Assembly: GCA_015499985.1 (NCBI GenBank)
Contig: JAAAUF010000496.1
Location: 7,605 to 30,741 of the forward strand
Origin: Haplosporangium gracile
Taxonomy: Eukaryota > Mortierellomycota > Mortierellomycetes > Mortierellales > Mortierellaceae
Direction of reading: 5' to 3'
DNA: 23,137 nucleotides
Under the pieces are notes generated by a model. It searched no databases and was not told the DNA's origin. It saw only the letters and a list, made by a program, of their open reading frames with translations. Numbering within the stretch: position 1 is the stretch's first letter; every line of letters begins with the position of its first letter. The position numbers were made by a program, and so were the translations under genes. This document shows, in pieces, positions 9,964 through 19,912 of this stretch.

Positions 9964-11901
9964 TTAATTTGTTCCGCAGGTCGCCTCTCGGTCTCCGACG
10001 GTGGCCAGGTAATGGTCGACGATGGTCCGGTCCTTCTTCAGATACATGGGGACCGAGGTCATCTTCTTGGGGTCCAAGTCGATACAGGTGATCTTGTATA
10101 CAAACATCTCCTCCTTCACCTTGATCTGGTGACATACCTCGTGAAACTCGGGACTGCCCTCATCAACCCCAAGTCTACTACCTCCTCAAAATAGGAGAAG
10201 GAAAAAAATTAGCGCTTCCGGTCCATTCATTGGTTCCCGCTACTATCTTTACGCATTTAATCAGGTACCTTGACGAGGCGGTATTGGCGGTCGTTGCCAC
10301 TGCAGCGGAAGAGGTGTCTCTTCGGATTGTGACAAGGATAGAGCAATCCTTCAAGGTCGCTGACAGCAAAAATTCGCGTATAAAGTGCAACTGGAGGGAC
10401 TCTGGTAACTCTTCCAAGTCATCCTCTGGTTCGAATCCAAGCCCTGCCGCGTTATGCGTCTCGAATGTCTCCTGATCCTCTGCCATCATCGCATTCATAT
10501 CCGTCCGATCCATGAACGCCTCTGCTGTCTCTAGGAATTCCTCCGCAGTTGGTTCTGGGAGATATGCGGAATCGTGTTCTAGCAAGTACGTATAGAGTTG
10601 ATGGACAGTCTCCACATCTAAGGAATCGAGTGCCTGCTGAAGGCGTCCAAGTCTCCTAAGCAGCGGCGACTCTACCAAGATCTGCGCCAACACCTCAGTA
10701 AGCCTTACTGGCCCTGAGGCATCCTTCTCATGGTCCAACGGGTCATCGCCTTCCATCCATTGTGGTTTCCGCTTTTGCTGCTGCTCATCAGGCTGAGTCG
10801 TAGTCGATATTGAGGATTCCGAGAGGCACTGGGCTATACTCACTCTGCTGATAGGCTGCTGCATACCGTTCACGAAAAGGCGGAGGTTATTCTGGGGTGT
10901 GTCCACGAGCGAATCCAGCGCGTCTTGGACCAAGAGCTCTGTTCCTGAAAAAAGGTCGATTGGGCAATACTTGCTGAGAGTACCCTCCTGTCCTGTCTTT
11001 ATCTTTTGGTGTTGGTACATGCAGAATCGACACTTGCGTCTCTTGATGTCCTGGTCTTTGCGGAGAAATGCTGACTTTGTAAGGAACCCCCATTTAGGCT
11101 GCAACAATGTAGAAAATATGGAAAACGTGATTAATGAGTGTTAAAGTACCCGGTCGCCATGTAAGTATATTATTGTCGGCTTAATTGTGCAGTGAGCGCA
11201 GTACCTTGATCTCGATGGCAACATCTGACTGGCTGAGCGATGGCTCGATGAAACGCGTGTGATCCAGAGCCAGAAATCCAACTGATTGTGCCAAGTCAAT
11301 ACCCTTTTGACGCCGCGACTCTGGCCGCGAAGGCTCCATTGCCAAGGCAAGCGATGACAAGAATCCGGGGGGAAGAGCAACCGCAATCTATGACGCGTAT
11401 TCAACAGAAAAGAGAAACCAATGTACATCAGCTATCTCATATACCAAGATATTGATAACAATGACAAAAAAACCGTGGTGGTGCCAGTATCCACCTACGA
11501 GTTGCTCAACAAAGTCTTGACCGAGGAGGAGGCCAATGACCTCACTGGCAAAGTAGGACTCCTTCGACAGGTTCTTCATGATAATGGCGTCGTTTCCAAG
11601 GTTTGTTCTTTCCCATCCGGTTCCTGAGTCATCGAGCCGGTCCGCCTTGCGAAGACGAAGGACTGTGTTTCTCTATGTACAAATAAAGGTAAATGGCGCA
11701 TGGCGTTGGCACACATACGGTATAAACAAGCCGAGATAGACAAATATTTTGCCACCAAAAAAATGTAAGACCATGGTGACAAAAGAACATTCAGCTTACG
11801 AAGCGCGAATGGGGCCCGATGTACTGGAGGACGACGTTTGCGTTTCCTTCGGCCCTGTATTTCCAGTAGTCGACGCGATAGAGTTCGAGGATAGTAGCCA
11901 T
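9964..11901 (-). CDS. IPK1: Inositol-pentakisphosphate 2-kinase (about 499 aa)
   Basis: Exons are 11901-11800, 11672-11499, 11387-11205, 11098-10269 and 10174-9964 (or 10177-9964). The product phosphorylates the 2-position of inositol pentakisphosphate to give phytate (InsP6), which supports mRNA export and pyrophosphate signalling. Family motifs occur in order: WKYRAEGNANVVLQY at 13-27 (nucleotide loop), VLRLRK at 38-43 (ATP lysine), EIKPKWGFL at 151-159, CRFCMYQH at 176-183 (part of the zinc site in plant enzymes), CPIDLFSG at 198-205, and IDLDPK at 461-466 (the Asp metal/catalytic motif). The length is typical of fungal Ipk1. Between about 350 and 420 the sequence is acidic and poorly conserved. 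The gene is head-to-head with the serine dehydratase gene. The last intron has a TAGTAG tandem acceptor, so one residue may be added or dropped. Confidence 0.95.
10175..10180 (-). other. IPK1: TAGTAG tandem 3' splice acceptor in IPK1
   Basis: The donor after 10269 leaves two bases of a codon. Either TAG (at 10180-10178 or 10177-10175) restores the frame to LGVDEGSPEFHE, giving Ser-Arg or only Arg at the junction. Both products would be full length. Confidence 0.75.
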
Positions 11902-12267
11902 TATGTCTTAAAGAGCTGGTCCTTGTAGAGGACACTGGGGGTTTGGCGGTGAGGTTAAGAAGGAATGGAAGGCAATGGAACCTGCACGGCTCATTCCATC
12001 AAGAAAAAGTTAAGTCTGCAGCAGTGTGACTCAGTTTAATTTCCTGGATGCCCTTCTGCCGCACTTAAAAGAAGAAAGAAAGCCACCTTGAATTTGATTT
12101 TCTCCATTTTTCCGCTCCATTCGCACTGCGCTGTTTGCCTTACTCACTTAAAAAGAACACAAGAGCATTTTTCCTCCTCTGTTTCGTTTCTTCTCACGGC
12201 TTGTCTTTTATCATCCTCTGTTCTCATTGCTCATTCACTCATTCACAACCAACCAACTTGCTGCACC
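11902..12267. promoter_or_regulatory. Divergent promoter region between IPK1 and the serine dehydratase gene
   Basis: These 366 bp separate the two oppositely directed ATG codons, so both promoters and leaders must fit here. The part next to the dehydratase is pyrimidine-rich (12160-12240). I saw no clear TATA box; CTTAAAAAG at about 12146-12154 is a weak candidate. Confidence 0.7.
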
Positions 12268-14090
12268 ATGACCACCACTTCACTCCACAACCCAACCCCT
12301 CTCTTACATTCGACCCCTCTCAGTCGCAGAACACAAACGTAAGGCACTGAGACCTACAATACAATCAAGCAGAGAGAAAAAAAGGAGGCCAATGGGATGA
12401 TGCATATAGGTGTCTGCCTTGTCCTCGTTTTTTGTAATTTCCTCCGCATCATTCAACTGATATGTGATTCTCAGGTACATTCGACTGTACATATAATATA
12501 TAAGACTGAACACGATTCATCAATTGGACCCTGCCGCTTGCTTCCTTTTAGAAATATCTGGATGAAGCTCGAGAACCTCCAGCCTAGCGGATCCTTCAAG
12601 ATCAGGTATGTGGCACAGTTGCTATCAATTGGCGCGTACTGTAAAGTGATATTGTGCCTGCAGCTGGCCTTGGTATATTCCATTAACACTATCAACTTTA
12701 TACAGAGGTGTGGGACATATGTGCCAGCAGGCTGTCAAGAAACATGGCGCTCAAACCCACTTAGTTTGCTCCTCTGGCGGTAACGCTGGTCTGGCAGTCG
12801 CCTATGCCGGCCGTCAACTCGAGACCAAAGTGACTATTGTCGTCCCTCTTTCTTGCAGCGAGTTTATGAAGAAGAAGATCCAGGCTGAGGGTGCATCTAT
12901 TGAGGTCGGAGGAGAGGTATGTTGATCATTTTTATTTTGTGCTTGTACGATGGCGAGATCATTTGTTAGATTGCTTAACATGATACTAAAAATAATATAC
13001 CATGTCCGTTGGAATTTGATAGGCCTGGGATGAGGCTGATCTCGTCGCACGTACAATGGTTGCAAACGACCCGCATGGGTAAGCAAAATTACACATTGCG
13101 AACTTGGCAGATCTTCGTTTCGCCTCCACTGAACTTAAAACTAATGTCGTGATTGTTGTGGACCAATAGTGTTTACATCCCTCCTTTTGATGATGCCGCC
13201 ATCTGGGACGGTAACTCGACCATGATTGACGAGCTCAAGGAGCAGTTGGACGGTGTGACTCCAGATGCCATCATCTGCTCAGTCGGAGGAGGCGGTTTGA
13301 TGAGCGGTGTTATTCTTGGCTGCCAAAGAGCTGGTTGGGACAAAGGTAATGAGTACCACTAGGTTGCATAGACCAACACGATCTCTCGACGAATGATGCG
13401 TCCTATAACCTTGTCGATTCGCTAATGCTGCACCATTTTTTGTTGACATTACGTAGTGCCTCTCCTTGCTGTCGAGACACACGGCGCCAACTCGTTCCAG
13501 CAGTCTGTCCTGGCTGGTGAGCTCGTCACTCTTCCCAAGATTACATCCATTGCCACCACTTTGGGTGCCAAGAGGGTGTCAGCCAAAGCGTTGGAGCTTA
13601 GCATAGTTCATCCCGTCGCTCCTTTTGGTGTGAGCGACGCTATGGCATCAAGCGCCTGCTGGCAATTTCTTGGTAAGCTTGAGAGCGCAAGGTCATCATA
13701 TTATTATTTATCTTGAACTCAAATTAGCTATCTAACCCATAGCTTGTACCCTTCATTTCCACAGATGACCATCGCTTCCTGGTTGAGCCTGCCTGCGGTG
13801 CATCCTTATGTATTGCCTACACTCCAGCACTTCTCGCCAACATCTTCCCTCAGCTGAACCAAGACTCTAACGTTGTCATTATTGTCTGTGGAGGCTCCAA
13901 CATCAGCTTTGAACAGCTGGTCCAGTACAAGGAGATGTTTGGTGCCGAAGGCCAGCAGGCAACTATTGCTGTGAGAAGCGGAGACCAGATTTTGTTGAAG
14001 ATGACCACCGAGACCACCCCTCAGAGGGCTATCATTTCCAACTCATATAAGCCTATGCTTAAGGTCGCCGATGTCCTTGTCGCGGTCTAG
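12268..14090 (+). CDS. PLP-dependent L-serine/L-threonine dehydratase (369 aa)
   Basis: Exons are 12268-12338, 12552-12605, 12706-12916, 13023-13078, 13170-13345, 13457-13672 and 13765-14090. All six introns are GT..AG and the frame is continuous. The enzyme deaminates L-serine (and usually L-threonine) to the 2-oxo acid and ammonia in the cytosol. Fold-type II PLP motifs are clear: LENLQPSGSFKIRG at 30-43 with the Schiff-base lysine K40, SSGGNAG at 64-70, SVGGGGLMSG at 168-177 (phosphate-binding glycine loop), AVETHGANSF, and VCGGSN near the C-terminus. Length is close to yeast Cha1 (about 360 aa) and animal serine dehydratase. It lacks the C-terminal ACT domain of biosynthetic threonine deaminase, which points to a catabolic enzyme. 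Serine racemase is a related alternative, but the sequence reads more like the SDH branch. Confidence 0.93.
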
Positions 14091-14141
14091 GACAGACAGA
14101 TTGATTGATAGATAGATTTCTTAAGGGCTGGACTAGCCTCG

Positions 14142-14148
14142 TATAAAA
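14142..14148 (+). promoter_or_regulatory. TATA box candidate for TAF12
   Basis: TATAAAA lies 155 bp upstream of the TAF12 ATG and 51 bp past the dehydratase stop. The core promoter would then overlap the 3' UTR of the upstream gene. Transcription would begin around 14170-14180, giving a leader of about 120 nt. Confidence 0.5.
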
Positions 14149-14296
14149 ACGCTCAGCGATTTTCGCTCTTTTTCTTGCAAACCCATTCACAGCTTTAGGA
14201 TTGCAACGCAATCAGACGAGACCAGCTACAAGCAACCAGCACTCTGGACTTTTTGCAACCTCAACAACAACTACAAATACTCCAACGCACAGCGCA

Positions 14297-14987
14297 ATGA
14301 CATCACCAGGCGGAGGATTGGACATGACAGAGAACTCTTCCAGCTTGATCAGCAAGCGAAAGATTCAGGAGATGGTTGCGCAGATTGACCCAAGCGAGCG
14401 ACTCGAACCAGAAGTCGAAGATGTATGAGATTCTCTCCCTTCAACCTTTTCCTCATCACCAGCACACTTCATCCTCTCTCCTGTAGCGCATATTGTCGAG
14501 AAACCTGTTCAATGGAGCGTGGAAACAACCGTTTGTCTGATCGCTTACTTTTTCTTCTACAATGTAAAACATCTTTTTGTTACGCCACTGTTTATTTCTC
14601 TAGATTCTTTTGGAGCTTGCAGACGAGTTTATTGAGTCGGTAACCCAGTTCGCCTGCAGACTCGCCACACACAGGAAATCGTCGACACTGGAAGTCAAGG
14701 ATGTTCAGCTTCATCTTGGTATGGAACAAGAACGCTGCCGTTAGGCTTTTTTTTTTTTGCTACAGTCTACATGAGAAGCACAACACAACTTTTTACTGAT
14801 ATTCTCCTTTCGTACTTTTTGATGTGTACGCTCATCAATGACAGAGAGGAACTGGAATATCAGGATCCCGGGATTCGCGTCAGAGGAAATTCGATCTGTA
14901 CGAAAGTCGACGGTGCCTTCGTCTCACACACAGAAGCTGACTGCAGTCAACAATGCCAAGGCAGCCATTTCGACCACGACCAAGTAG
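14297..14987 (+). CDS. TAF12: TFIID/SAGA subunit TAF12, histone-fold only (127 aa)
   Basis: Exons are 14297-14422, 14604-14718 and 14845-14987. TAF12 pairs with TAF4 (TFIID) or Ada1 (SAGA) through an H2B-like histone fold. The sequence shows [37 protein letters not shown], the [12 protein letters not shown] helix, [22 protein letters not shown] and SEEIRSVRK, which together make the complete fold from about residue 17 to 105. The short tail is Ser/Thr/Lys-rich. The ATG at 14297 is the first in frame; upstream the frame is open to about 14145 but has no ATG, and a TATA box stands at 14142. Yeast TAF12 has a long N-terminal extension that is absent here. An upstream non-AUG start or 5' exon cannot be fully excluded but has little room. 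Confidence 0.92.
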
Positions 14988-15449
14988 CGAGAGCAGTGGT
15001 TCTGACATCGGGCCTAAGAGCAAGACGACACGAATAGAGAGATGAGAGAAGGAGGAGACCTTTTGCATTTTTTCCCCCAGTTTGACTTCAATCGTGTTAG
15101 CAATAAGCAGGGACCAAGGTCTAAGCTGAAGACGGAAGGATTTGCAAGCCAGAGAAGTGAAGGAGAAAAGAGTCGATGTAAAGTAGAGAACTAGCAGAAA
15201 ACCCCTACCAATGTACCATTACCAACCAACTAAATAACTAGATGCCCCAATACAGAGCGTTGAACTGATGTATGCAGGTGCAGTCACGCAGAGAAAAGTC
15301 CGGGTTTTTTCCATTTCGAGCGGCACCCGCCCACTTGATAAACAGGCAGGAATTCTCCTTCCGCACTTTTTTATTTCTTTCTTTTTTTTCTTCTTTTCCT
15401 TTGCTTCAACTCACACTCATTCACTCCTCCCTCAACTCATTCATTCAAC
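14988..15449. other. Intergenic: TAF12 3' end and LOG promoter/leader
   Basis: These 462 bp separate two plus-strand genes. The last 90 bp are strongly pyrimidine-rich, ending in repeated TCATTCA-like motifs before the LOG ATG, which suits a fungal leader. I see no ORF of interest, RNA gene or clear TATA box. Confidence 0.6.
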
Positions 15450-16932
15450 ATGACAGAAAACACCGCCCCCACTACTCCCAAGAAATTCATTACCGTCTTC
15501 TGCGGTGCCTCGCCGTAAGTCAACTGATCACCTACAGCAGCTCTTTTATTTTTCGCATGGGAATCGACTCTAACGCGACATTACTCCATTCTTCATTCGA
15601 CTCCTAGTGGTCGCGATCCCGAGTACGTCGAAATGGCAAAGGGTATGTTGGTTTAAGAGCCCTCTCGGTTCTCTATTTCGTCTTTTGACTGCTCGAAGGA
15701 GGTATTGCATGCATACATATTACCGACTGTTAGAAGACAGAATACTGATAACTCTCAATTGTGTACGCAACCTACTTTGCACTTTATTCAATTGGTTTAG
15801 ATCTTGGACGTGAGATGCTCAAGAGAAACTATGGTCTCGTCTATGGTATGTCCAGTATCTAGAGAACACCGTCGGCTGCACTTCTTATTTTCTACAAGTC
15901 GTCATTGCGTATGCTTATCAACCCTACCCTAACTTTTTTTATGCACTCTCTCTCGGTTAAGGTGGTGGATCATACGGATTGATGGGCGCCATTGCCCAGA
16001 CCATCCACGAAGGCGGTGGAAAAGTCATTGGTGTCATCCCCGAAGCCCTCAAGAAGATCGAGCGTCCAGGTAAGGCTTTGCACTTCATTTTTTTTCCGAT
16101 GACATGACTTAGTCGTAACTTGTTGGCCGTGCCACTCCTGCGAATCGCAATTGGAGTGAGGAGATGTGTGTCATAGACACCCGACATTGCACCCCTGAAT
16201 GTCATGATCTGATCCTGAACTTTTTATTCCCCTCTTTTCTTCACACTTGGATACAATAGAGCTTGGAGGCGATGTCAAGAACGAGCAAGTGTTTGGCGAG
16301 GAGATTGTCGTCAAGGATATGCACACCAGAAAAGCGTTGATGAACAAGCTGGTACGTTTTATATTGAATTTTTTACTCCGTTTACGAAATCATTAACAGC
16401 AGAGAGAGGAAGGCAGCACAGCTTATCACAAGAAAAAATTGTTTTAGGTACCAGTTTTATTTTTATTTGCTCGTTTTGGCTGACTCGAAAGTAATATATT
16501 TTTATATGAACCTTGCTTAGTGCGACGGATTCATCACAATGCCCGGTGGTTATGGAACCATGGAGGAGCTCCTCGAGATCACCACCTGGTCTCAGCTGAG
16601 CATCCACACCAAGCCCGTCATGCTTTTCAACATGAAGGGTTACTTCGAGTACCTCCTCAAGTTCATTGAGCACTCCATCGAAGGTTTGTGGCCTTTGCTC
16701 GCTTTCAAATGCATTCTTCATACCTAATCAATTACTCCACTGTGCCCTTGTATTAACTTGTACATGCTAAATTTGTTAAATAGAGAACTTTGTTGTGGAC
16801 TGGAGTGCTGGCGTTATGGTCTCAGGATCGACTGCACAGGAGGTTCTTGACAAGTTTGAGGTTTACGAGCCCCCCAAGTCTCGCTTTGAGCTCAAGTGGA
16901 ACGACGTCGAGACGAGCCAGAACTTTGTGTAG
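15450..16932 (+). CDS. LOG-family cytokinin riboside 5'-monophosphate phosphoribohydrolase (218 aa)
   Basis: Exons are 15450-15514, 15608-15642, 15801-15845, 15962-16069, 16260-16351, 16521-16683 and 16784-16932. The family cleaves the N-glycosidic bond of (cytokinin) nucleoside monophosphates to release the free base and ribose 5-phosphate. Visible motifs are [16 protein letters not shown] at the N-terminus (Rossmann beta1), [15 protein letters not shown] at 46-60, VIGVIPEAL, and the diagnostic PGGYGTMEE at 123-131 with its catalytic Glu. The length matches plant and fungal LOG proteins. It was formerly called lysine-decarboxylase-like; it has no decarboxylase features. Whether the fungal enzyme works in cytokinin activation or general nucleotide salvage cannot be told from sequence. 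Confidence 0.94.
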
Positions 16933-17047
16933 ACGACTATCGAGGAGGCACAAGGGCGCCAGCAATTTTGCATTTCCATACATATAGAGAACTGAAAACT
17001 ACGTGATTAATTAAGGGCTGTCATATTTGTCATCCTGACCTGAGGCA

Positions 17048-17053
17048 AATAAA
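17048..17053 (+). terminator. AATAAA polyadenylation signal of the LOG gene
   Basis: AATAAA occurs 116 nt after the LOG stop and 93 nt before the ATX1 ATG, so the LOG 3' end and the ATX1 promoter are nearly adjacent. Confidence 0.5.
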
Positions 17054-17145
17054 AAACGGACGGAGGGAACATCCTTTTGTTCACACATCTTCACCCTCTT
17101 CTTCATCCATAATCCAACACAAACGCACTCTCTCTCACACTCACC

Positions 17146-17872
17146 ATGCCAGTATGTTACACCTTCCACACTCGTCTCTTTTTTTGTGTGATACAGGAAG
17201 ACTTGTCATGAACTTCGCGCGACTCATTACGCGCATACTTGATGTAATACAGGTGACTGACAACCTTTTTTCTCATCTTCTTCTCAATGCTCTCTCTCAA
17301 TTCATTCCGACACTAGGTTTACAAGTACGACGTTACCATGACCTGTTCTGGCTGCAGCGGCGCTGTTAACCGCGTCTTGACCAAGCTTGAGGGTAAGGAA
17401 TTGATTTTTTTCTGTGTGTTTCCTTATATACGATTGCAGGGTGTTTTGTGGAAATCACTACTTACCATTGAACTGCTTACTTCATAGGTGTCAAGAATTT
17501 CGATGTCTCACTTGAGACCCAAAAGGTCACCGTCGAGTCTGACAGCCTTTCTGAGGTGAGTTAATGGGCATATATATTGTCAACGGGTCTGCGGAACTGG
17601 GGTGGGGAAAGGAGGAGGAGGTTATGGCTGTTCCAAAGTCGGGTGTGCTGTGTCTTCAACGTCACACCACGTTGTTAACGAAGAGGCGGCACCTTGTCAA
17701 ATTTGACAGGAGTAAGAAAGGGGAAGGAGTGCGGTCGATACATGATATTTTGCTGTGAGCTCGTTTTTAATAATTAATATCTAATTGTTTATTCGTCTTT
17801 TTCACAACCTATTAGCAAGAGATCCTCGAGAAGATCCAGAAGACCGGCAAGGCCGCCAAGGTTTCTGCTTAA
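17146..17872 (+). CDS. ATX1: Copper chaperone Atx1 (68 aa)
   Basis: Exons are 17146-17151, 17317-17392, 17488-17555 and 17816-17872. The first coding exon encodes only Met-Pro. The product is a cytosolic HMA-domain metallochaperone that carries Cu(I) to the Ccc2-type P-type ATPase in the trans-Golgi. The copper motif MTCSGC is at 10-15, and the beta-alpha-beta-beta-alpha-beta order is complete: VYKYDVTM, AVNRVLTKLEG, VKNFDVSLETQKVTVES, SEQEILEKIQKTG, KAAKVSA. A conserved Lys in the KTGK loop near the C-terminus fits Atx1. The length matches the family (about 70 aa). Start choice follows the conserved MPVYKYDV beginning and the CACC context. Confidence 0.95.
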
Positions 17873-17947
17873 ACTTATCTGACACTTTTTGCTCTCCTGT
17901 CACTTTTCTTTATTATCCATCTATCCCTCTCCTTTCTTTTACATTGC

Positions 17948-17953
17948 AATAAA
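17948..17953 (+). terminator. ATX1: AATAAA polyadenylation signal of ATX1
   Basis: AATAAA lies about 76 nt after the ATX1 stop, within an A-rich run. Confidence 0.5.
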
Positions 17954-18164
17954 AAAAGAATGTCAAAAAAAGCGTCAATGAGTACCGTTGCGGTCCCTTG
18001 ACAGGTACACGTCCCGTGACATGGGCATGGATGAAAGCCACTCAACTTTCTGTCTTCCCTTTTTTTAAGCGAGAAGTGTGCCAATCATGCGATATCATTT
18101 TTCTTCTCCTCTTTTTTGCAACCACGGACCACTTCTTTTTCTTGCCAGTGTATCATCATTAATC

Positions 18165-19813
18165 ATGCTGCCCCCACCTAAAGCGACTCTTCTTTTGCTG
18201 TTCGTCCACGGCTTCAAGGGTCATGACCACCACACCTTTCTCGACTTTCCCACTCGCATCATGACCATTTTCACAAACGCAAAGGCAAACCTCGACGTCG
18301 AGTCCATTGTCTACCCTCAATACGACACCCGAGGCGACTTCAACGTACAGCGCCCTTTTTTTTCTTGTTCTCTCTCTCGCAGATGAGCAAAAACCTGTTT
18401 TTTTGAAGACGCCATCGCGGAAGGACGAATAAACAATTAACTATCGCTCTCCTCTCATAAATAGGCGGCAGTCAAGACTTTTGCAGAGTGGACACAGGAG
18501 CAGGTCAAGAGCCGTCAAGAATTCAACGAAAGGGTCTACAAAAAGCTGGAGGAGAACGGACAATCTAGCGGAAAGGTTCCCCCGGTTTATGTGTGCTTCC
18601 TCGGTCACTCCATGGGAGGTCTTGTTGGTAAGTTTCATGAAGGGACTTTTTTTATTTCTTTTCCCAAGGTTACCATTTTTCGTTTTGTGCTTTTGTTCTC
18701 GAAGAGTCGCTACGTCTTAACCATCGGCAGAAAGATAAAAGGTTTCAGCCCCTGTTTCTTGGCAACAAAAGTCAGACATCACATGGCCAAAGTCATTTGA
18801 GGAAGACTAAGTAAAAAAAATAATAACCATGGACCTTTTCTTGCGACTGTTTTAGCGGCCGACGCTGCACTATATCTGGAAAAACTTCCACAAAACTCTC
18901 CCGTCGTTGGAATTTTGGCATTCGATACACCCTACTTCGGCCTGAACCATTCCATCTTTACACAGGCAGCTTATGAGCGAGCGGCAGGTTTGGCACAAAA
19001 GGCTTCGGGTGCCTACTCGCTAGTATCGGCAGCCTACTTGCCCGCCGCTGCAGCATGGAGCTCAATGTCGGGATCAAAAGCAGGAGCAGTGGGAGCAGCA
19101 GGAGCCACAGTGACAGGATACGACTCTAACACACGGGGTCGAGATCAGTCCTCGTCTGCAGCAACGGTACCTGGCGGATTTAACGCTGCATCCTTATTTT
19201 CGTCAACAGTGGCCAAGACGGACAAAAAGGAGCAAAAGCCTGCCAGTAGTGGGTGGGGCTGGGGATCGATCGCACTCGGCATTGGAGCTGCTGTGGCCGC
19301 GACCGGTGCCGCAGTTGTTATTAACAAACACATGAACGACGGAATGCAGTATGTCACCTCGCACATCCAGTTTGTAGGCATTCTCTGGAACAGTCTCCAG
19401 CTCAGACAACGGTAACTTTGCAAGACATTTCGTGGACAGCTGGGATTATTTGAACGAAAGAACAAGTCCTGGTGATTGACCCCTGCTTATTTTTGCAATC
19501 GCTCACTTTATATAGAGTGGATGATATTCTTCGGTTGCCACTTGGATTCCATTGCTTTTATACCCAAATCCGCATCCCTGCAAGCTCATCTAACAACTGG
19601 ACGCCTGGGTCAAGGACATTTATCGAACTGACGTCCATCTCGGATGTGACAGAACCTTTTTTCTCTGCCCGTGAGTGTTCTGGTCAGGATGAGATTGAGG
19701 CCCACATGGAGATGTTCAATCCAGCCAAGAATTATGATTACTATCCTATGGGCGAGGAGACCGTCAAACGCGTCAGGGTCATGGTAGACGAGGCGCTCAA
19801 GCGGGAGTCCTAG
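18165..19813 (+). CDS. Alpha/beta hydrolase, DUF676-like lipase/esterase (398 aa)
   Basis: Exons are 18165-18344, 18465-18627, 18856-19411 and 19516-19813. The fold opens with LLLLFVHGFKG at 9-19 (oxyanion loop), followed by YPQYDTRGD. The nucleophile elbow GHSMGG is at 107-112 with Ser109, followed by ILAFDTPYFGLNHSIF. Near the C-terminus EAHMEMFNP at 361-369 supplies a likely catalytic His363. The middle (about 165-250) is Ala/Gly/Ser-rich, then comes a hydrophobic stretch at about 252-272 that could be a membrane segment or part of a lid. Similar fungal proteins are usually annotated as DUF676 or alpha/beta-hydrolase lipases; substrate is unknown. An in-frame ATG at 18087 would add 26 mostly hydrophobic residues. 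I chose 18165 because the conserved fold begins right after it. Confidence 0.88.
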
Positions 19814-19912
19814 GAACCTTACAAAAATAAAAGGCTATCATTACAGAGTATGGAGTAATACACGAGAGTCCTGAACCCTTTCAAAAAAAAAATAAGGTAT
19901 CTTTGCGGAGTA
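19805..19912 (+). repeat. Diverged tandem duplication spanning the hydrolase stop codon
   Basis: 19805-19850 and 19866-19912 share the order GAGTCCT, GAACC, an A-rich AATAA run, GG-TATC and GAGTA. The first copy includes the last codons, the stop and the AATAAA of the hydrolase gene. Similarity was judged by eye and the A-rich part inflates it. Confidence 0.45.
19826..19831 (+). terminator. AATAAA polyadenylation signal of the alpha/beta hydrolase gene
   Basis: AATAAA begins 13 nt after the stop codon, which would make a very short 3' UTR. A diverged second copy of this region follows at 19866-19912. Confidence 0.4.

Noticed and set aside
10428..10438. GGTTCGAATCC, a perfect tRNA B-box sequence
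   Set aside because: It lies antisense inside IPK1 exon 4, where it encodes the Gly-Phe-Glu-Pro stretch. No A-box, acceptor stem or cloverleaf can be built around it.
14201..14296. Upstream TTG-initiated extension of TAF12
   Set aside because: The frame is open but has no ATG before 14297, has no histone-fold content and would lie right behind the TATA box, so it is treated as leader.
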